Shown: one piece after another, positions 9,785 through 20,484 of the stretch
How the letters are laid out: every line of letters begins with the position of its first letter
How positions within the stretch are numbered: the stretch's first letter is position 1
Source: Bacteroides sp.
GTDB lineage: Bacteria; Bacteroidota; Bacteroidia; Bacteroidales; Bacteroidaceae
Assembly (NCBI GenBank): GCA_023665805.1
Contig: JAMPDJ010000015.1
Location: 1 to 64,000, forward strand
Direction: 5' to 3'
DNA length: 64,000 bases
Made by a program: the position numbers and the translations under genes
Notes under the pieces: generated by a model
What the model was told of the DNA's origin: nothing
The model's input: the letters and a program-made list of their open reading frames with translations, nothing else
Database searches by the model: none

Positions 9785-11026
9785 TCAGAACATAGCCTGT
9801 ATGCGTTGTATGCCTTGGACGAGGGTGTCTATTTCATCACGTGTGTTGTAGAGCCCGAAGGATGCGCGGCATGTGCCCTCCACGCCAAGGCGGCGCATCA
9901 GCGGTTCGGCACAATGGTGTCCGGTGCGTACTGCTATGCCGAGACGGTCCAGGAGCGTGCCCATGTCCAGATGGTGGATGTAGGGCGTGTCCGGGGTGGA
10001 GCCGAGTGGTTTCACCTGGAAAGAGACTACGGCATCGTGGAGATGCAGGTTCTCTCCGGTTGGGCCGAAGATGTGCATGCCGTCTATTTCCTGCATGCGC
10101 GATATGGCGTATTCGGTCAGGTCGCGCTCGTGCCGTTCTATGTTGTCCATGCCTATGGCCGAGAGGTAATCCAGGGCCGTGGCCAAACCGGTGGAAGCTA
10201 CATAGTCAGGAGTACCTGCCTCGAACTTGTAAGGCAGGTCGTTGTAGGTGGTCTTTTCGAAGGAAACGGTCTTGATCATTTCGCCGCCGCCCATGTACGG
10301 AGGTATGCTATCCAACCACCGTTCCTTGCCGTAAAGCACGCCTATGCCCGTGGGACCGTATGCCTTGTGCCCGGAAAAAGCAAAGAAGTCACAGTCCATG
10401 TCGGTGACGTTCACGGCAAAGTGAGGAGTGCTTTGTGCCCCGTCCACCAGTACGGGCACGCCGTTGGAGTGGGCTATGTCGATGATTTGCCTGACTGGGT
10501 TTATCGTACCCAGGACGTTGCTGACGTGGGTTACGGAGACCAGCTTGGTGCGTTCGTTGAACAGTTTCTCGTATTCGTCCATGCGGAGTAGTCCGTCGTC
10601 CGTCATGGGGATTACACGCAGGCGTATTCCCGTCCTGGCCTGTGCCAGTTGCCAAGACACTATGTTGGAGTGGTGCTCCATTTGGCTGATGATGACCTCG
10701 TCGCCCTCTTTCATGAAAGCCTGGGTAAAGCAGGTCGCCACCAGATTGATGCTTTCCGTCGTGCCACGGGTAAAGATGATTTCGGACGTTTTCCCCGCCC
10801 CTATGAACCGGCGTACTGTTTCCCTGCTGCTTTCATGCAGGTCGGTAGCGGCCTGGGACAGGAAGTGAACGCCGCGATGCACGTTGGCGTTTACATTATA
10901 GTATTCATGACTCATGGCCTCCACCACGCATCTGGGTTTCTGTGTGGTGGCACCATTGTCCAGATAGACCAACGGGTATTTGCCGTAGATGGTCTGTTGC
11001 AGTATGGGAAAGTCCTCTCTGTTCAT
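9785..11026 (-). CDS. sufS: SUF cysteine desulfurase SufS
   Basis: PLP-dependent enzyme that takes sulfur from cysteine for Fe-S cluster assembly. The 413-residue protein shows the class V aminotransferase fold, the PLP lysine in FSGHKAYGPTG, and the active-site cysteine in RTGHHCAEP near the C terminus, the short-loop arrangement of the SufS (group II) type. Annotation as selenocysteine lyase is an alternative name for the same family. It is the last gene of the sufBCDS run, 60 bases after sufD. No SufE or SufU partner is in the window. Confidence 0.95.
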   Translation of the reverse strand: MNREDFPILQQTIYGKYPLVYLDNGATTQKPRCVVEAMSHEYYNVNANVHRGVHFLSQAATDLHESSRETVRRFIGAGKTSEIIFTRGTTESINLVATCFTQAFMKEGDEVIISQMEHHSNIVSWQLAQARTGIRLRVIPMTDDGLLRMDEYEKLFNERTKLVSVTHVSNVLGTINPVRQIIDIAHSNGVPVLVDGAQSTPHFAVNVTDMDCDFFAFSGHKAYGPTGIGVLYGKERWLDSIPPYMGGGEMIKTVSFEKTTYNDLPYKFEAGTPDYVASTGLATALDYLSAIGMDNIERHERDLTEYAISRMQEIDGMHIFGPTGENLHLHDAVVSFQVKPLGSTPDTPYIHHLDMGTLLDRLGIAVRTGHHCAEPLMRRLGVEGTCRASFGLYNTRDEIDTLVQGIQRIQAMF

Positions 11027-11086
11027 GTCTACGTGTGTATGTGTCTTGTGATGGTTATTGTGACGATACTTGTGTTGTTTGCGATT

Positions 11087-12298
11087 TTAGCAGAGCTTGC
11101 AGCCCTCGCACTTGCTCAGTTCTCCACGCATGCGTTTGTCCACGATGAAATGCAGGCGGTCGCGAAGAGCCTCGAGTGGAATGGTGTCGATGACCTCGGT
11201 GATGAATGCGGACTTGAGTAGCAATTGCGCTTCATGCAGTGATATGCCGCGTTGGCGCATGTAGAAGAGTGCTTGGTCGTTGAGCTGTCCCACGGTGCTG
11301 CCATGAGAGCATTTGACATCATCGGCGTAAATCTCCAGCATGGGTTGTGTGAACATGCGTGTCTGGCGTGTGGCACACAGATTGGCATTTGTCATGGAGG
11401 AAGATGTCTTTTGTGCGCCAGGGTGGACGTGCACCATGCCTGCAAAGGCTCCTACGGCACTGTCGTCCAGGACGTATTTGTACAATTCTTGCGACGTGCA
11501 GTTTGGGACCATGTGCTCTATTACCGTATTGTTGTCCACGCGTTGCATCTTGTCCGCAATGACGCAACCATTGAGTATGGCCTCGGAATGCTCGCCGGCC
11601 AGCTGGACATGGCAACTGTTGCGCGTGTGGCCGTTGAAAAGAGTCAGTGACGTGTGGCGCACGCTACAGTCGCGGCCTTCGCGTATGAACACGTTGCTGT
11701 ATCGTGTGCACATGAGGTTGCTTTCCTCTATCTCATAAAGATTCAGGCGGCTGTTGTCGGCGCAGTGTACTTCGATAACCTGGTTGCAAAGAAACTGCTG
11801 ATGGTCCGAGGCATGTTCGGTGATGATGACATCGGCCTCGGCTCCTTGCTCCATGACAATGAGGATGCGGCGGATGGCCATGGTGTCCTGCTTGCCCTTG
11901 AGGATGTTGTTGATTTGTATGGGATGCTTTGGGCGGGTGTTTGCCGGAACATGGATTAGCAGGGCGTCTACTGCCAGCATGGTATTCAGGGCCACTATGC
12001 TGTCGGTGCCGTCTGCTATATGGTTGTAGTATGGAGTCACGTCGATGTCGGCTTCGCTCAGGGGACGGCAAAATTGGGTGCGCTCCCCTACTCCGGCATT
12101 CAATTGTATGCCATAGTCGGGCGCATAGTCGCGTGGCACATCTGTATACTTGTATCGTTCTGCTTTGGTGGTGGGGAAGCCTTGGATGGAGAATGTATTG
12201 AAGGCTTCCTGTCGGTGTGAGTTCATCACTGGACAGGAACGCTGGCGTATGCTTTCCTCTACCTGTGTGTAGAACTCGGTGTATTGATTATTCTTCAT
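11087..12298 (-). CDS. sufD: Fe-S cluster assembly scaffold subunit SufD
   Basis: A 403-residue SufB/SufD-family protein. In the SufBC2D complex SufD pairs with SufB to form the scaffold on which clusters are built. The right-handed beta-helix core and conserved C-terminal segment (TVGQLNDQALFYMRQRGISLHEAQLLL) match the family. The start MKNNQYTEFYTQVEE fits known N-terminal helical regions. It lies 38 bases after sufC and 60 before sufS. Confidence 0.95.
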   Translation of the reverse strand: MKNNQYTEFYTQVEESIRQRSCPVMNSHRQEAFNTFSIQGFPTTKAERYKYTDVPRDYAPDYGIQLNAGVGERTQFCRPLSEADIDVTPYYNHIADGTDSIVALNTMLAVDALLIHVPANTRPKHPIQINNILKGKQDTMAIRRILIVMEQGAEADVIITEHASDHQQFLCNQVIEVHCADNSRLNLYEIEESNLMCTRYSNVFIREGRDCSVRHTSLTLFNGHTRNSCHVQLAGEHSEAILNGCVIADKMQRVDNNTVIEHMVPNCTSQELYKYVLDDSAVGAFAGMVHVHPGAQKTSSSMTNANLCATRQTRMFTQPMLEIYADDVKCSHGSTVGQLNDQALFYMRQRGISLHEAQLLLKSAFITEVIDTIPLEALRDRLHFIVDKRMRGELSKCEGCKLC

Positions 12299-12336
12299 TT
12301 GTCTGTATCGGCAACAATCGGCAATGTGTGGTGGTT

Positions 12337-13080
12337 TTATCTGGTGAGATAACCGGCAAAGCCATTCTCGTCTATCTCGTTGGCCAGTTCAGGGCCTCCT
12401 GTCTTTATGATTCTGCCATCGATGAGGACGTGTACGATGTCCGGTTTCAAATAGTCCAGCAGGCGGCGGTAGTGGGTGATGACCACGGCGGATGTTTCCG
12501 GTTTGCGCAGTTTGTTGAACCCTTCTGCCACTATGCGCAGGGCATCGACGTCGAGGCCGGAGTCTGTCTCGTCCAGGATGCAGAACGTGGGTTCAAGCAT
12601 GGCCATCTGGAAGATTTCGTTGCGTTTCTTTTCACCGCCCGAGAAGCCTTCGTTTACGGAACGGCTGGTGAGTTTGTTGTCCAACTCTACGATTTTGCGC
12701 TTTTCGCGCATGAGTTTCAGGAAGTCGCCGGCAGAAAGTTGTTCGCGCCCCTGTGCCTTGTAGCGTGCGTTCACTGCGGCACGCATAAAATTAGTCATGG
12801 ACACACCCGGTATTTCCACAGGTTGCTGGAACGAGAGGAATATGCCTGCGTTGGCACGTTCCTCGGTGCTCATTTCCAAGAGATTCCGACCGTTGAAGAT
12901 GATTTCGCCCTCTGTGACCTGATAGGCCGGGTTGCCTACTATTACGTTGCTCAGTGTGGACTTGCCGGCACCGTTGGTTCCCATTATGGCATGTATTTCA
13001 CCGTCGTTGATGGTGAGGTTTATGCCTTTTAGTATCTCCTTGCCATTGATGCTGGCATGCAAATTGCGTATTTCTAACAT
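12337..13080 (-). CDS. sufC: Fe-S cluster assembly ATPase SufC
   Basis: ABC-type ATPase of the SUF scaffold complex. Walker A is GTNGAGKST, the signature FSGGEKKRNE and Walker B CILDETDSGLD, all typical of SufC. I start at 13080 (MLEIRNLHASINGKEIL, 247 residues). An in-frame ATG 36 bases upstream would add 12 residues with no family counterpart. There is a 126-base gap from sufB, the longest inside the suf run. Confidence 0.95.
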   Translation of the reverse strand: MLEIRNLHASINGKEILKGINLTINDGEIHAIMGTNGAGKSTLSNVIVGNPAYQVTEGEIIFNGRNLLEMSTEERANAGIFLSFQQPVEIPGVSMTNFMRAAVNARYKAQGREQLSAGDFLKLMREKRKIVELDNKLTSRSVNEGFSGGEKKRNEIFQMAMLEPTFCILDETDSGLDVDALRIVAEGFNKLRKPETSAVVITHYRRLLDYLKPDIVHVLIDGRIIKTGGPELANEIDENGFAGYLTR

Positions 13081-13206
13081 AGTAACCTTCTTTCCCCACT
13101 CTGTCTTGCCGGTCACAGTATGTCAGCGGACCGGCGAGTGCTTGTGCGAATGTTTATTAGTTATAAGTATTATGTGTTGTGGCATGGGTACGGGATATTC
13201 ATGACA

Positions 13207-14643
13207 TTATCCTATGGAACCCTCCAGACTGACACCAAGAAGTTTCTGGGCCTCCACTGCGAATTCCATGGGCAATTTGTTTATGACATCCTTGGCGTAA
13301 CCGTTTACTATCAGACTTACGGCCTCCTCTGTGGATATGCCGCGCTGACGGCAGTAGAACAGCTGGTCTTCGGAGATCTTGCTGGTCGTTGCCTCGTGTT
13401 CCACTATGGCAGTGTCGTTGTGTATATCCATGTACGGGAAAGTGTGCGCGCCGCATGTGCTGCCAAGCAGCAGGGAATCGCAACAGGAATAGTTGCGTGC
13501 GCCATCGGCCTTTTCAGACACTTTCACCAGACCGCGGTATGAGTTCTGGCTCTTGCCTGCACTGATGCCTTTGCTTATGATGGTACTCTTGGTGTTGCGT
13601 CCCACGTGTATCATCTTGGTGCCTGTGTCGGCTTGCTGGTAATTGTTGGTGACGGCCACGGAATAAAACTCTGCCTGGGAACCGTCGCCTGAGAGAATAC
13701 AGGACGGGTATTTCCATGTGATTGCGCTGCCGGTCTCAACCTGGGTCCAGGACAGTCGGCTGTTCACACCGCGCAGATGCCCTCGTTTGGTAACAAGGTT
13801 CAGTACCCCTCCCTTTCCGTCCTTGTCGCCAGGATACCAGTTCTGGACTGTTGAGTATTTTACCTCGGCACGGTCTTTTACGATTATCTCCACTATGGCG
13901 GCGTGCAGTTGGTTCTCGTCACGCATGGGTGCTGTACATCCCTCCAAATAGGAGACATAACCATCGTCGTCGCATACGATGAGAGTGCGTTCGAACTGTC
14001 CGGTACCCATTGCGTTGATGCGAAAATATGTGCTCAATTCCATCGGGCAGCGCACTCCCTTGGGAATGTATACGAAACTGCCGTCTGAAAATACCGCCGA
14101 GTTCAATGCCGCAAAGTAATTGTCTCTGTATGGGACTACCGACCCGAGATATTCGCGGACAAGGTCAGGATGGTCTTTTACTGCTTCGCTGATACTGCAA
14201 AAGATTATGCCCTTTTCGCTTAGCTTTTCTCGGAATGTGGTCTTCACGGATACGCTATCCATGACGGCATCCACGGCTACTCCCGACAAGGCCATACGTT
14301 CTTCCAAAGGGATACCCAGCTTGTCAAAAGTCTTCATCAGTTCGGGGTCAATCTCTTTGGAACTGTTCTTCTTGGCCTGCGCCGTGGGGTCGGCATAGTA
14401 TGATATGTCCTGGTAATCTATCTCGGGCATATCCAAATGCGCCCATGAGGGTTGCTCCAGCGTCTGCCAATATCGGAAAGCCTTGAGTCTGAATTCAAGC
14501 AACCATTCGGGTTCGCCCTTTTTCGCGGAGATAAGTCTCACTGTGTCCTCGTTGAGTCCTTTTGCGATTATTTCCGTGTGGACGTCCGTGTGGAAACCAT
14601 ATTCGTAATCCTTATTTACAAATTCTCTTGTAACGTCTTCCAT
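13207..14643 (-). CDS. sufB: Fe-S cluster assembly scaffold subunit SufB
   Basis: A 478-residue core scaffold protein of the SUF system. The sequence is SufB-like throughout, including the C-terminal [27 protein letters not shown] motif and [11 protein letters not shown]. Its start codon lies inside the 3' end of cvpA, overlapping by 28 bases in another frame, which suggests translational coupling to the upstream operon. In the SUF complex it holds the nascent cluster together with SufC and SufD. Confidence 0.96.
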   Translation of the reverse strand: MEDVTREFVNKDYEYGFHTDVHTEIIAKGLNEDTVRLISAKKGEPEWLLEFRLKAFRYWQTLEQPSWAHLDMPEIDYQDISYYADPTAQAKKNSSKEIDPELMKTFDKLGIPLEERMALSGVAVDAVMDSVSVKTTFREKLSEKGIIFCSISEAVKDHPDLVREYLGSVVPYRDNYFAALNSAVFSDGSFVYIPKGVRCPMELSTYFRINAMGTGQFERTLIVCDDDGYVSYLEGCTAPMRDENQLHAAIVEIIVKDRAEVKYSTVQNWYPGDKDGKGGVLNLVTKRGHLRGVNSRLSWTQVETGSAITWKYPSCILSGDGSQAEFYSVAVTNNYQQADTGTKMIHVGRNTKSTIISKGISAGKSQNSYRGLVKVSEKADGARNYSCCDSLLLGSTCGAHTFPYMDIHNDTAIVEHEATTSKISEDQLFYCRQRGISTEEAVSLIVNGYAKDVINKLPMEFAVEAQKLLGVSLEGSIG

Positions 14644-15089
14644 TTCTCTTCTATGTAGCCGACCCCGGGAAGCGACCTGTGGTCGACATATTTGTCAACG
14701 TATTCAGTCTTGTCGGTTACCACCATCAGGCATATTACCAGCATGGCCCACTTGGAGGCTCCGAACACGCAACCTAAAAGTCTGTTCAGAAGTCCTCCGA
14801 CCACTGTCCAGTCAAGTAATTTTGTCACCAATGATGCTGCCATGCCCAAAGCTATGGGAGTGAGAATCCACAAGGCCAGAAAAGCCCAAATTCCGCCACC
14901 TATCTGTCCATGGTATTTGCAAGCGATGAACAGGCCTATGAAGAAACCGGCCAGACTTGCCAGTTCCTTCAAAAAGCCGTTCTTCAGTCCCATTACAGCA
15001 CCATATAGCAACAGTGCCATGGCAATCCATTCCATCAGTGACAGAGGTATGGATTCTATGTACTTGCCTATGTCCTCCAATGTATGCAT
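14616..15089 (-). CDS. CvpA-family membrane protein
   Basis: A 157-residue protein with four predicted membrane segments (around [57 protein letters not shown] and [12 protein letters not shown]). The pattern and the [20 protein letters not shown] segment match the CvpA family, first named for colicin V production. The real cellular role in this order is unclear. It follows infB by 25 bases and overlaps sufB by 28. Confidence 0.85.
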   Translation of the reverse strand: MHTLEDIGKYIESIPLSLMEWIAMALLLYGAVMGLKNGFLKELASLAGFFIGLFIACKYHGQIGGGIWAFLALWILTPIALGMAASLVTKLLDWTVVGGLLNRLLGCVFGASKWAMLVICLMVVTDKTEYVDKYVDHRSLPGVGYIEEKWKTLQENL

Positions 15090-15114
15090 GAGGGTGGTCT
15101 ATGTGGGTATGAGT

Positions 15115-17904
15115 TTACAACTTGGCCTTGACCTCAATCTCTGCAAAGGTCTCGATGATATCTCCTTCTCGCAGGTCGTTGTAGTTGACCAAAGAGATAC
15201 CGCATTCAAAGTTGGTTGTAACCTCTTTCACGTCATCCTTGAATCGCTTCAAAGCGTTGATTGCACCGGTGAAGATGACGATGCCGTCGCGGATGACACG
15301 AGCCTTGTTCGTGCGACTCACCTTGCCGTCTATGACGTAAGCGCCTGCCACTGTACCCACCTTGGAAATGTGGTAAACCTGACGCACTTCCACCTGTGCG
15401 GTGACTTCTTCCTTGATTTCAGGAGATAGCATGCCCTCCATGGCACCCTTGACTTCTTCGATGGCGTCGTATATGACGCTGTATTGACGGATGTCCACAC
15501 CCTCCTGTTCTGCCAAACGACGTGCTTGGGCACTTGGACGGACCTGGAAGGCAATGATGATGGCGTCTGATGCGGCAGCCAGGGTGACATCGCTTTCGCT
15601 GATCTGTCCCACGGCCTTGTATATGACGTTGACTTTTATCTTCTCGGTAGAAAGGCGTTCGAAAGAGTCTTTCAGAGCCTCGATGGAACCATCCACGTCA
15701 CCCTTGACCAAAAGGTTCAGTTCCTGGAAGTCACCTAAGGCGATACGGCGCCCGATCTCGTTAAGGTCTACACGTTTCATGGTGCGTAAACCCTGTTCAC
15801 GTGCCAGCTGTTCGCGCTTGTTGGCAATTTCTCTTGCCTCCTGGTCGTTATCCATGATATGGAAGGTGTCGCCTGCGGTGGGAGCACCGTTCAAGCCCAA
15901 GATGGTGGCGGCCTGAGAAGGACCTATCTCGTCGACACGGCGTCCGCGCTCGTCGAACATGGCCTTGACACGACCGTAATTGGTGCCTGCAAGCATCATG
16001 TCGCCAACGTGGAGGGTACCGTTGCTAACCAATACGGTAGCCACATAACCGCGACCCTTGTCCAGTGATGATTCTATGACAGAACCGGTAGCCTTACGGT
16101 TGGGGTTGGCCTTGAGGTCAAGCATTTCTGCTTCCAGAAGAACCTTTTCCAACAGTTCCTCGACACCCAGACCCTTTTTTGCGCTGATGTCCTGACTTTG
16201 GTACTTGCCTCCCCAATCCTCCACCAAGAAGTTCATGGCTGCCAAGCTTTCCTTGATTTTGTCAGGATTGGCTGTGGGTTTGTCTATCTTGTTTATGGCA
16301 AAGACGATGGGTACGTTGGCTGCCGTGGCATGTGCAATGGCTTCCTTGGTCTGCGGCATTATGTTGTCGTCAGCGGCAATGATGATGATGGCGATGTCGG
16401 TGACCTGTGCGCCACGTGCACGCATGGCGGTGAAAGCCTCGTGTCCAGGTGTGTCCAAGAAGGTCACATGTCGGCCATCTTTGAGTGTGACGTTATAGGC
16501 ACCGATATGTTGGGTGATGCCACCAGCCTCGCCGGCAATGACGTTGGCGTTGCGGATATAGTCCAAAAGGGAAGTCTTGCCATGGTCCACATGGCCCATT
16601 ACTGTTACTATGGGGGCACGAGGAACCAAGTCGGATTCGTCATCTTCCACTTCTACAACAGCCTCGCTGACCTCGGCACTCACATATTCTGTCTTGAAAC
16701 CATATTCTTCGGCAACGAGGTTGATGGTTTCCGCATCCATGCGCTGGTTGATGCTCACCATTATGCCGATGCTCATGCATGTACCTATGATGCTGGTAAC
16801 AGGCACGTTCATCATGGTGGCCAATTCGTTGGCAGTGACGAACTCGGTCAGTTTCAGGACCTTATTCTCTGCCATTTCGTTCATTATCTCCTCTTCCATA
16901 TGTTCGCGGAAAGCCTCGCGCTTCTCGCGGCGATACTTGGCACCTTTGCCTACCTTGTTCTTTGAAGTGAGACGTGCCAAGGTTTCCCTAACCTGCTTTG
17001 CTACCTCTTCCTCGCTTACTTCTGCAGGAACAGGCTGCTGTTTGGGCTGGTTTTTACGTTTGTTCTTGGTCTTCTTACCTTGTTCTTGGCCGTTCTGCAG
17101 GGTATTGTTATTGTTCTTGGCGGCATTCCTGTTGCCTTGGTTGTTCTTGCCGCCTTGTACTTTTCCGCCCTGCTGTTTTTGTTGGGAGACGACAGCGTTT
17201 ACATCCACCTTTTCCTTGGCGCCACGGATGCGCTGTTTTTTGCGGTCTGCCTGTGCCTGCTGTTGTTTCTCCTCTCGTTCGCGCTTGCGTTCGTCCTTGG
17301 ATTTCTTTTTGGGACGGGTACTCTGGTTCAAGGCATCCAGGTCTATGTGTCCTTGCACTTTCAGGCCAGTGTTCGGTTGCTGTGGAACATTCAGGCGGAA
17401 CACACCGTTTTCCAATGTGCCTGTAACCTTGCCATCTGTAATAATCTGCGGAGCATCGGTGTCCGCTTGTTGAGGATTTTCGGTGGCATGTTGCGGTTCC
17501 TTTGCGGCTTCTTGTGGCTCTGTTGCAGGCTCTTTTTTCTTTTTGGGAGCGTTCAAGTCCACATAACCCATTATCTTCAATGTGCTGTGTTTCTTTTCTG
17601 CCTCGAGTTTTGCTTTGGCTTCCGCCTTTGCTTCCGCTTCCGCCTTTGCTTTGGCTTTTGCTGCGGCCTTTTCTTTTTCTTTGCGTTCTTTTTCCTCTTT
17701 CTGCTGTTGGAGCATGAGGTTTGCAGCATCTTTCAGGACGCTGTCCGGTTTGAATTCCTTCAGTAGCAGTTGGTACTGTTCATCGGAGATTTTTGTGTTG
17801 AGGTCAGCGTTCACTTCTGCATTACCCTTGGAATTAAGGTAATCGACGGCAGTTTGCAGCCCGACATTGCACTCTTTAATAGCTTTGCTTAGTCTTATAC
17901 TCAT
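15115..17904 (-). CDS. infB: Translation initiation factor IF-2
   Basis: GTPase that brings initiator tRNA to the small ribosomal subunit. At 929 residues it has a short N-terminal IF2_N domain ([23 protein letters not shown]), a long low-complexity K/A/E- and Q/N-rich linker (about 80-320), then a second IF2_N-like segment and the G domain: [17 protein letters not shown] and NKID. Domains II-IV follow to the C terminus. It lies 45 bases after nusA in the conserved rimP-nusA-infB order. Confidence 0.97.
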   Translation of the reverse strand: MSIRLSKAIKECNVGLQTAVDYLNSKGNAEVNADLNTKISDEQYQLLLKEFKPDSVLKDAANLMLQQQKEEKERKEKEKAAAKAKAKAEAEAKAEAKAKLEAEKKHSTLKIMGYVDLNAPKKKKEPATEPQEAAKEPQHATENPQQADTDAPQIITDGKVTGTLENGVFRLNVPQQPNTGLKVQGHIDLDALNQSTRPKKKSKDERKREREEKQQQAQADRKKQRIRGAKEKVDVNAVVSQQKQQGGKVQGGKNNQGNRNAAKNNNNTLQNGQEQGKKTKNKRKNQPKQQPVPAEVSEEEVAKQVRETLARLTSKNKVGKGAKYRREKREAFREHMEEEIMNEMAENKVLKLTEFVTANELATMMNVPVTSIIGTCMSIGIMVSINQRMDAETINLVAEEYGFKTEYVSAEVSEAVVEVEDDESDLVPRAPIVTVMGHVDHGKTSLLDYIRNANVIAGEAGGITQHIGAYNVTLKDGRHVTFLDTPGHEAFTAMRARGAQVTDIAIIIIAADDNIMPQTKEAIAHATAANVPIVFAINKIDKPTANPDKIKESLAAMNFLVEDWGGKYQSQDISAKKGLGVEELLEKVLLEAEMLDLKANPNRKATGSVIESSLDKGRGYVATVLVSNGTLHVGDMMLAGTNYGRVKAMFDERGRRVDEIGPSQAATILGLNGAPTAGDTFHIMDNDQEAREIANKREQLAREQGLRTMKRVDLNEIGRRIALGDFQELNLLVKGDVDGSIEALKDSFERLSTEKIKVNVIYKAVGQISESDVTLAAASDAIIIAFQVRPSAQARRLAEQEGVDIRQYSVIYDAIEEVKGAMEGMLSPEIKEEVTAQVEVRQVYHISKVGTVAGAYVIDGKVSRTNKARVIRDGIVIFTGAINALKRFKDDVKEVTTNFECGISLVNYNDLREGDIIETFAEIEVKAKL

Positions 17905-17949
17905 TATATGTATTTCCCTCCCGGGATGTTTTTTATCCTGTATGTGTTG

Positions 17950-19221
17950 TTATTGTTTCTCGAATTCCGTACCCAGTACGCGTATGATGTCGTCGATAGT
18001 CTCTTCTTCCAGGTCGGCTTTCTGTGCCAGTTCCTCGCGGTTTGTACCCAGGACCTGACGTGCCGTGGTGTATCCCTGCTTCTTCAACAGGTCGATAATC
18101 CATGGCTCTATGTCATCGCAGAACTGGTCCAAGCTTATGTCGTCGTCGTCCATTTCCTCGTTATTCAGTTCGCGATATACATCTATGGTATAGCCTGTGA
18201 GCATGCTTGCCAGCTTGATATTTGCACCACCCTTGCCTATGGCCAAAGAAATCTGGTCGCTGTCGAGCAGGACTTCTGCTTTCCTGTCCTCCTCGTTCAT
18301 GTTGATGGTATTCACACGTGCGGGGCTGAGTGCGCGTGTTATCATCAACTGTGTATTGGATGTCCAGGGCAGCACATCTATGTTTTCGCCATGCAGTTCC
18401 CTTACGATACCATGTACACGGTTGCCTTTCACACCTACACATGCACCCACAGGGTCGATGTGCTCGTCAAAACTTTCCACTGCCACTTTGGCGCGTTCCC
18501 CGGGAATGCGTGCCACCTTGTGTATGGCTATGAGGCCGTCGTGAATCTCTGGTACTTCGGCCTCCATCAGTCTTTGCAGGAACATGGGGTCGGTACGCGA
18601 GATTATGATCTTTGGGTTGCCGTTGGCATTGTCTACGCGTGTTATTACCGCGCGCACAGTCTCGCCCTTGCGGAAGAAGTCGCCTGGTACTTGTTCCGTC
18701 TTGGGCAGTATCATCTCGTTGCCCTCGTCGTCCGTAACCATGGTCTCGCGCTTCCAGCTTTGGTATACTTCTCCGTGTATTACTTCGCCTATGCGATCCT
18801 TGAATTTGTTATAAAGGGTATCGTGTTCCAATTCCAGGATGCGGCTTGCCAGAGTCTGGCGCAGGGTGAGTATGGCACGGCGTCCGAAGTCTTGGAATTC
18901 TACTGGTTGCGAAACCTCTTCCCCCACCTCATAGTCTTCGTCTATGGCGCGTGCTTCGCTCAGGCTGATTTCCATGTTCGGATCCTTTACTTCGCCATCG
19001 GCCACTACGGTGCGTGTGTGATATATTTCCAAGTCGCCCTTGTCGGGGTTTACTATTACGTCATAGTTCTCGTCCGTACCATGGATTTTGGCTATCACGC
19101 TTCGGAAGCATTCCTCCAGGACGCCTACCAGTGTGGCACGGTCGATGTTTTTTGTTTCTTTGAATTCTGAGAACGATTCAATTAGATCTACAGGATTTTG
19201 TGTGTTCTTTGTTGTTGCCAT
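17950..19221 (-). CDS. nusA: Transcription termination/antitermination factor NusA
   Basis: RNA polymerase-associated factor. The 423-residue protein has the N-terminal polymerase-binding domain, an S1 domain (about 130-200) and two KH domains (VGACVGVKGNRVHGIVRELHGENIDV and AIGKGGANIKLASMLTGY). It ends after a short acidic, helical tail (EEETIDDIIRVLG), the shorter Bacteroidetes form without extended C-terminal repeats. It starts 16 bases after rimP. Confidence 0.96.
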   Translation of the reverse strand: MATTKNTQNPVDLIESFSEFKETKNIDRATLVGVLEECFRSVIAKIHGTDENYDVIVNPDKGDLEIYHTRTVVADGEVKDPNMEISLSEARAIDEDYEVGEEVSQPVEFQDFGRRAILTLRQTLASRILELEHDTLYNKFKDRIGEVIHGEVYQSWKRETMVTDDEGNEMILPKTEQVPGDFFRKGETVRAVITRVDNANGNPKIIISRTDPMFLQRLMEAEVPEIHDGLIAIHKVARIPGERAKVAVESFDEHIDPVGACVGVKGNRVHGIVRELHGENIDVLPWTSNTQLMITRALSPARVNTINMNEEDRKAEVLLDSDQISLAIGKGGANIKLASMLTGYTIDVYRELNNEEMDDDDISLDQFCDDIEPWIIDLLKKQGYTTARQVLGTNREELAQKADLEEETIDDIIRVLGTEFEKQ

Positions 19222-19237
19222 GTATGTTGTCAGTAAT

Positions 19238-19699
19238 TTATTTTATCCAGTATTTTGTGTACGATGCCTCCTCGTATCTGAATGTGTGCGGCACCTGTTC
19301 CATCTTTGGGCGTTTTGCTCCTTCGTGTCTCACCTTTTCTTCACACGTTACGGTGAATGTCTCCTCGTCTATGTCTGTCAGTATGCCGCGATACTTGTGT
19401 CCGTCTTTCAGTTGTGTCTCCACGGGCTTGCCTATGTGTATTTCCCATTGGCGACGCACCTTGAAGGGGTATCCCAGTCCTGCACTGCCTACTTCCAGTT
19501 CATAGTCCTCGTCCTCGCGGTTGATTTTGGACTCTATGAATCTGCTCAGGTCAGCACAGTCCTCAATCCATACACCATCGGCATGGTCTATCAGCACCTC
19601 TATTTTGTCATCGGCACTGACACAGACTTCCACAAGGAAATACTCTTTACCCTCCAGCCACTCGTTTACGGCTTGTTCTACGGCACTTTTGCTAATCAT
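19238..19699 (-). CDS. rimP: Ribosome maturation factor RimP
   Basis: Small-subunit assembly factor of 153 residues. It shows the N-terminal alpha/beta domain with LEVGSAGLGYPFKVRRQWE, equivalent to the LEVSSPGLDRPL motif of the family, and a C-terminal Sm-like barrel (YRGILTDIDEETFTV). It is the first gene of the rimP-nusA-infB-cvpA-suf run. The motif departs from the usual SSPG, which is common in Bacteroidetes. Confidence 0.92.
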   Translation of the reverse strand: MISKSAVEQAVNEWLEGKEYFLVEVCVSADDKIEVLIDHADGVWIEDCADLSRFIESKINREDEDYELEVGSAGLGYPFKVRRQWEIHIGKPVETQLKDGHKYRGILTDIDEETFTVTCEEKVRHEGAKRPKMEQVPHTFRYEEASYTKYWIK

Positions 19700-19751
19700 G
19701 TTCTGAATAAGGCTTAATGCAAGATGATTGTTTATGCTTCTTTTAACGAAA

Positions 19752-19779
19752 AGTGAGGAACCTGTGTCGGCCCCTCACT
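19752..19779 (-). promoter_or_regulatory. Leader hairpin ahead of rimP
   Basis: AGTGAGG and CCTCACT arms (19752-19758 and 19773-19779) form a 7-bp stem. Read leftward it is followed by TTTCGTT. It lies between the predicted promoter element (19800-19807) and rimP, so it could attenuate the operon, or it may simply end the transcript arriving from the superoxide reductase gene. Confidence 0.4.
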
Positions 19780-19799
19780 CTCTCGTGCTGTTCTGTTTA

Positions 19800-19807
19800 C
19801 AAAGGTA
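19800..19807 (-). promoter_or_regulatory. Probable -7 element of the rimP operon
   Basis: TACCTTTG on the minus strand matches the Bacteroidetes -7 box. No clear TTG is seen at the usual upstream spacing, so the assignment is partial. It would give a leader of about 95 bases. Confidence 0.5.
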
Positions 19808-19903
19808 TGATAAATTATCCGTAATATCGCGCGCGAATACCTTGAAAGCAGTTTTGAAGCGCGAATATTTAACCTTTTTTATCTTTTCTACAATGGTCTT
19901 TTC

Positions 19904-20278
19904 TTACAATTCCACTTTCCACAAACCGTGCAGGTTGCAGTATTCGTATACTGCGATGGCTCGTGCTCCGCCTGTGCATACCTCTGCCACGGGCTTGTCT
20001 TTCAAGTCCACGCGTATGCCGCCGTTTTCTGTTTCCACGTAAATAAAAGCTATGTGGTGCTCGGGAAGCATGGGATGAAGTACGCTACCCACCTCAATGT
20101 GCAGTTTGCCGTCTTCCAGAGTGGTTACCACGGGGATGTGTTTCTCTTGACTTGCCTCCACGGTATTGGCCGTGAGTTCATCCATTTCTTGTCCGCAACA
20201 TACTACAGCAACTCCTGAGTCCACCATCTTAGTGATGACATTGCCGCAGTGGGCACATTTGTAAAATTTCGTTGTCAT
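19904..20278 (-). CDS. dfx: Desulfoferrodoxin-type superoxide reductase
   Basis: Reduces superoxide to peroxide in anaerobes without making oxygen. The 124-residue protein has the N-terminal desulforedoxin-like FeCys4 site (C8, C11, C27, C28) and the catalytic Fe centre ligands: H47 in EKHIP, further histidines in GSVLHPMLPEHHI, and the cysteine/histidine pair in EYCNLHGLW. This is the two-iron type. It is divergent from the YeiH gene, 206 bases away, and has its own good promoter. Confidence 0.93.
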   Translation of the reverse strand: MTTKFYKCAHCGNVITKMVDSGVAVVCCGQEMDELTANTVEASQEKHIPVVTTLEDGKLHIEVGSVLHPMLPEHHIAFIYVETENGGIRVDLKDKPVAEVCTGGARAIAVYEYCNLHGLWKVEL

Positions 20279-20333
20279 GCTCTTGATCGTTTTTAACTGT
20301 TAGTAATTAGGGGTTATTGTCTCATCTCCGCTG

Positions 20334-20363
20334 CAAATATAGCTCAATTTTGTTATAATGCAA
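20334..20363 (-). promoter_or_regulatory. Superoxide reductase gene promoter
   Basis: On the minus strand, TTG (20363-20361), a 19-base spacer and TATATTTG (20341-20334) match the Bacteroides consensus in both boxes and spacing. The leader is about 50 bases long. Confidence 0.75.
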
Positions 20364-20484
20364 CATCTCGGGCTGACAGGGAATGCGAATGCATGCGAAG
20401 TATAACATTTCTTAGGAGATGTCTGTTTCTTTTGTCATTTTTTATACATAAATTTGCCATTGGAAATACGATGAACAAGTTACT

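Noticed and set aside
13594..13606. CACGTG word that could be taken as another parS
   Set aside because: Several CACGTG words occur in genes across the window, but apart from the two reported sites none has the flanking GTTn/nAAC arms.
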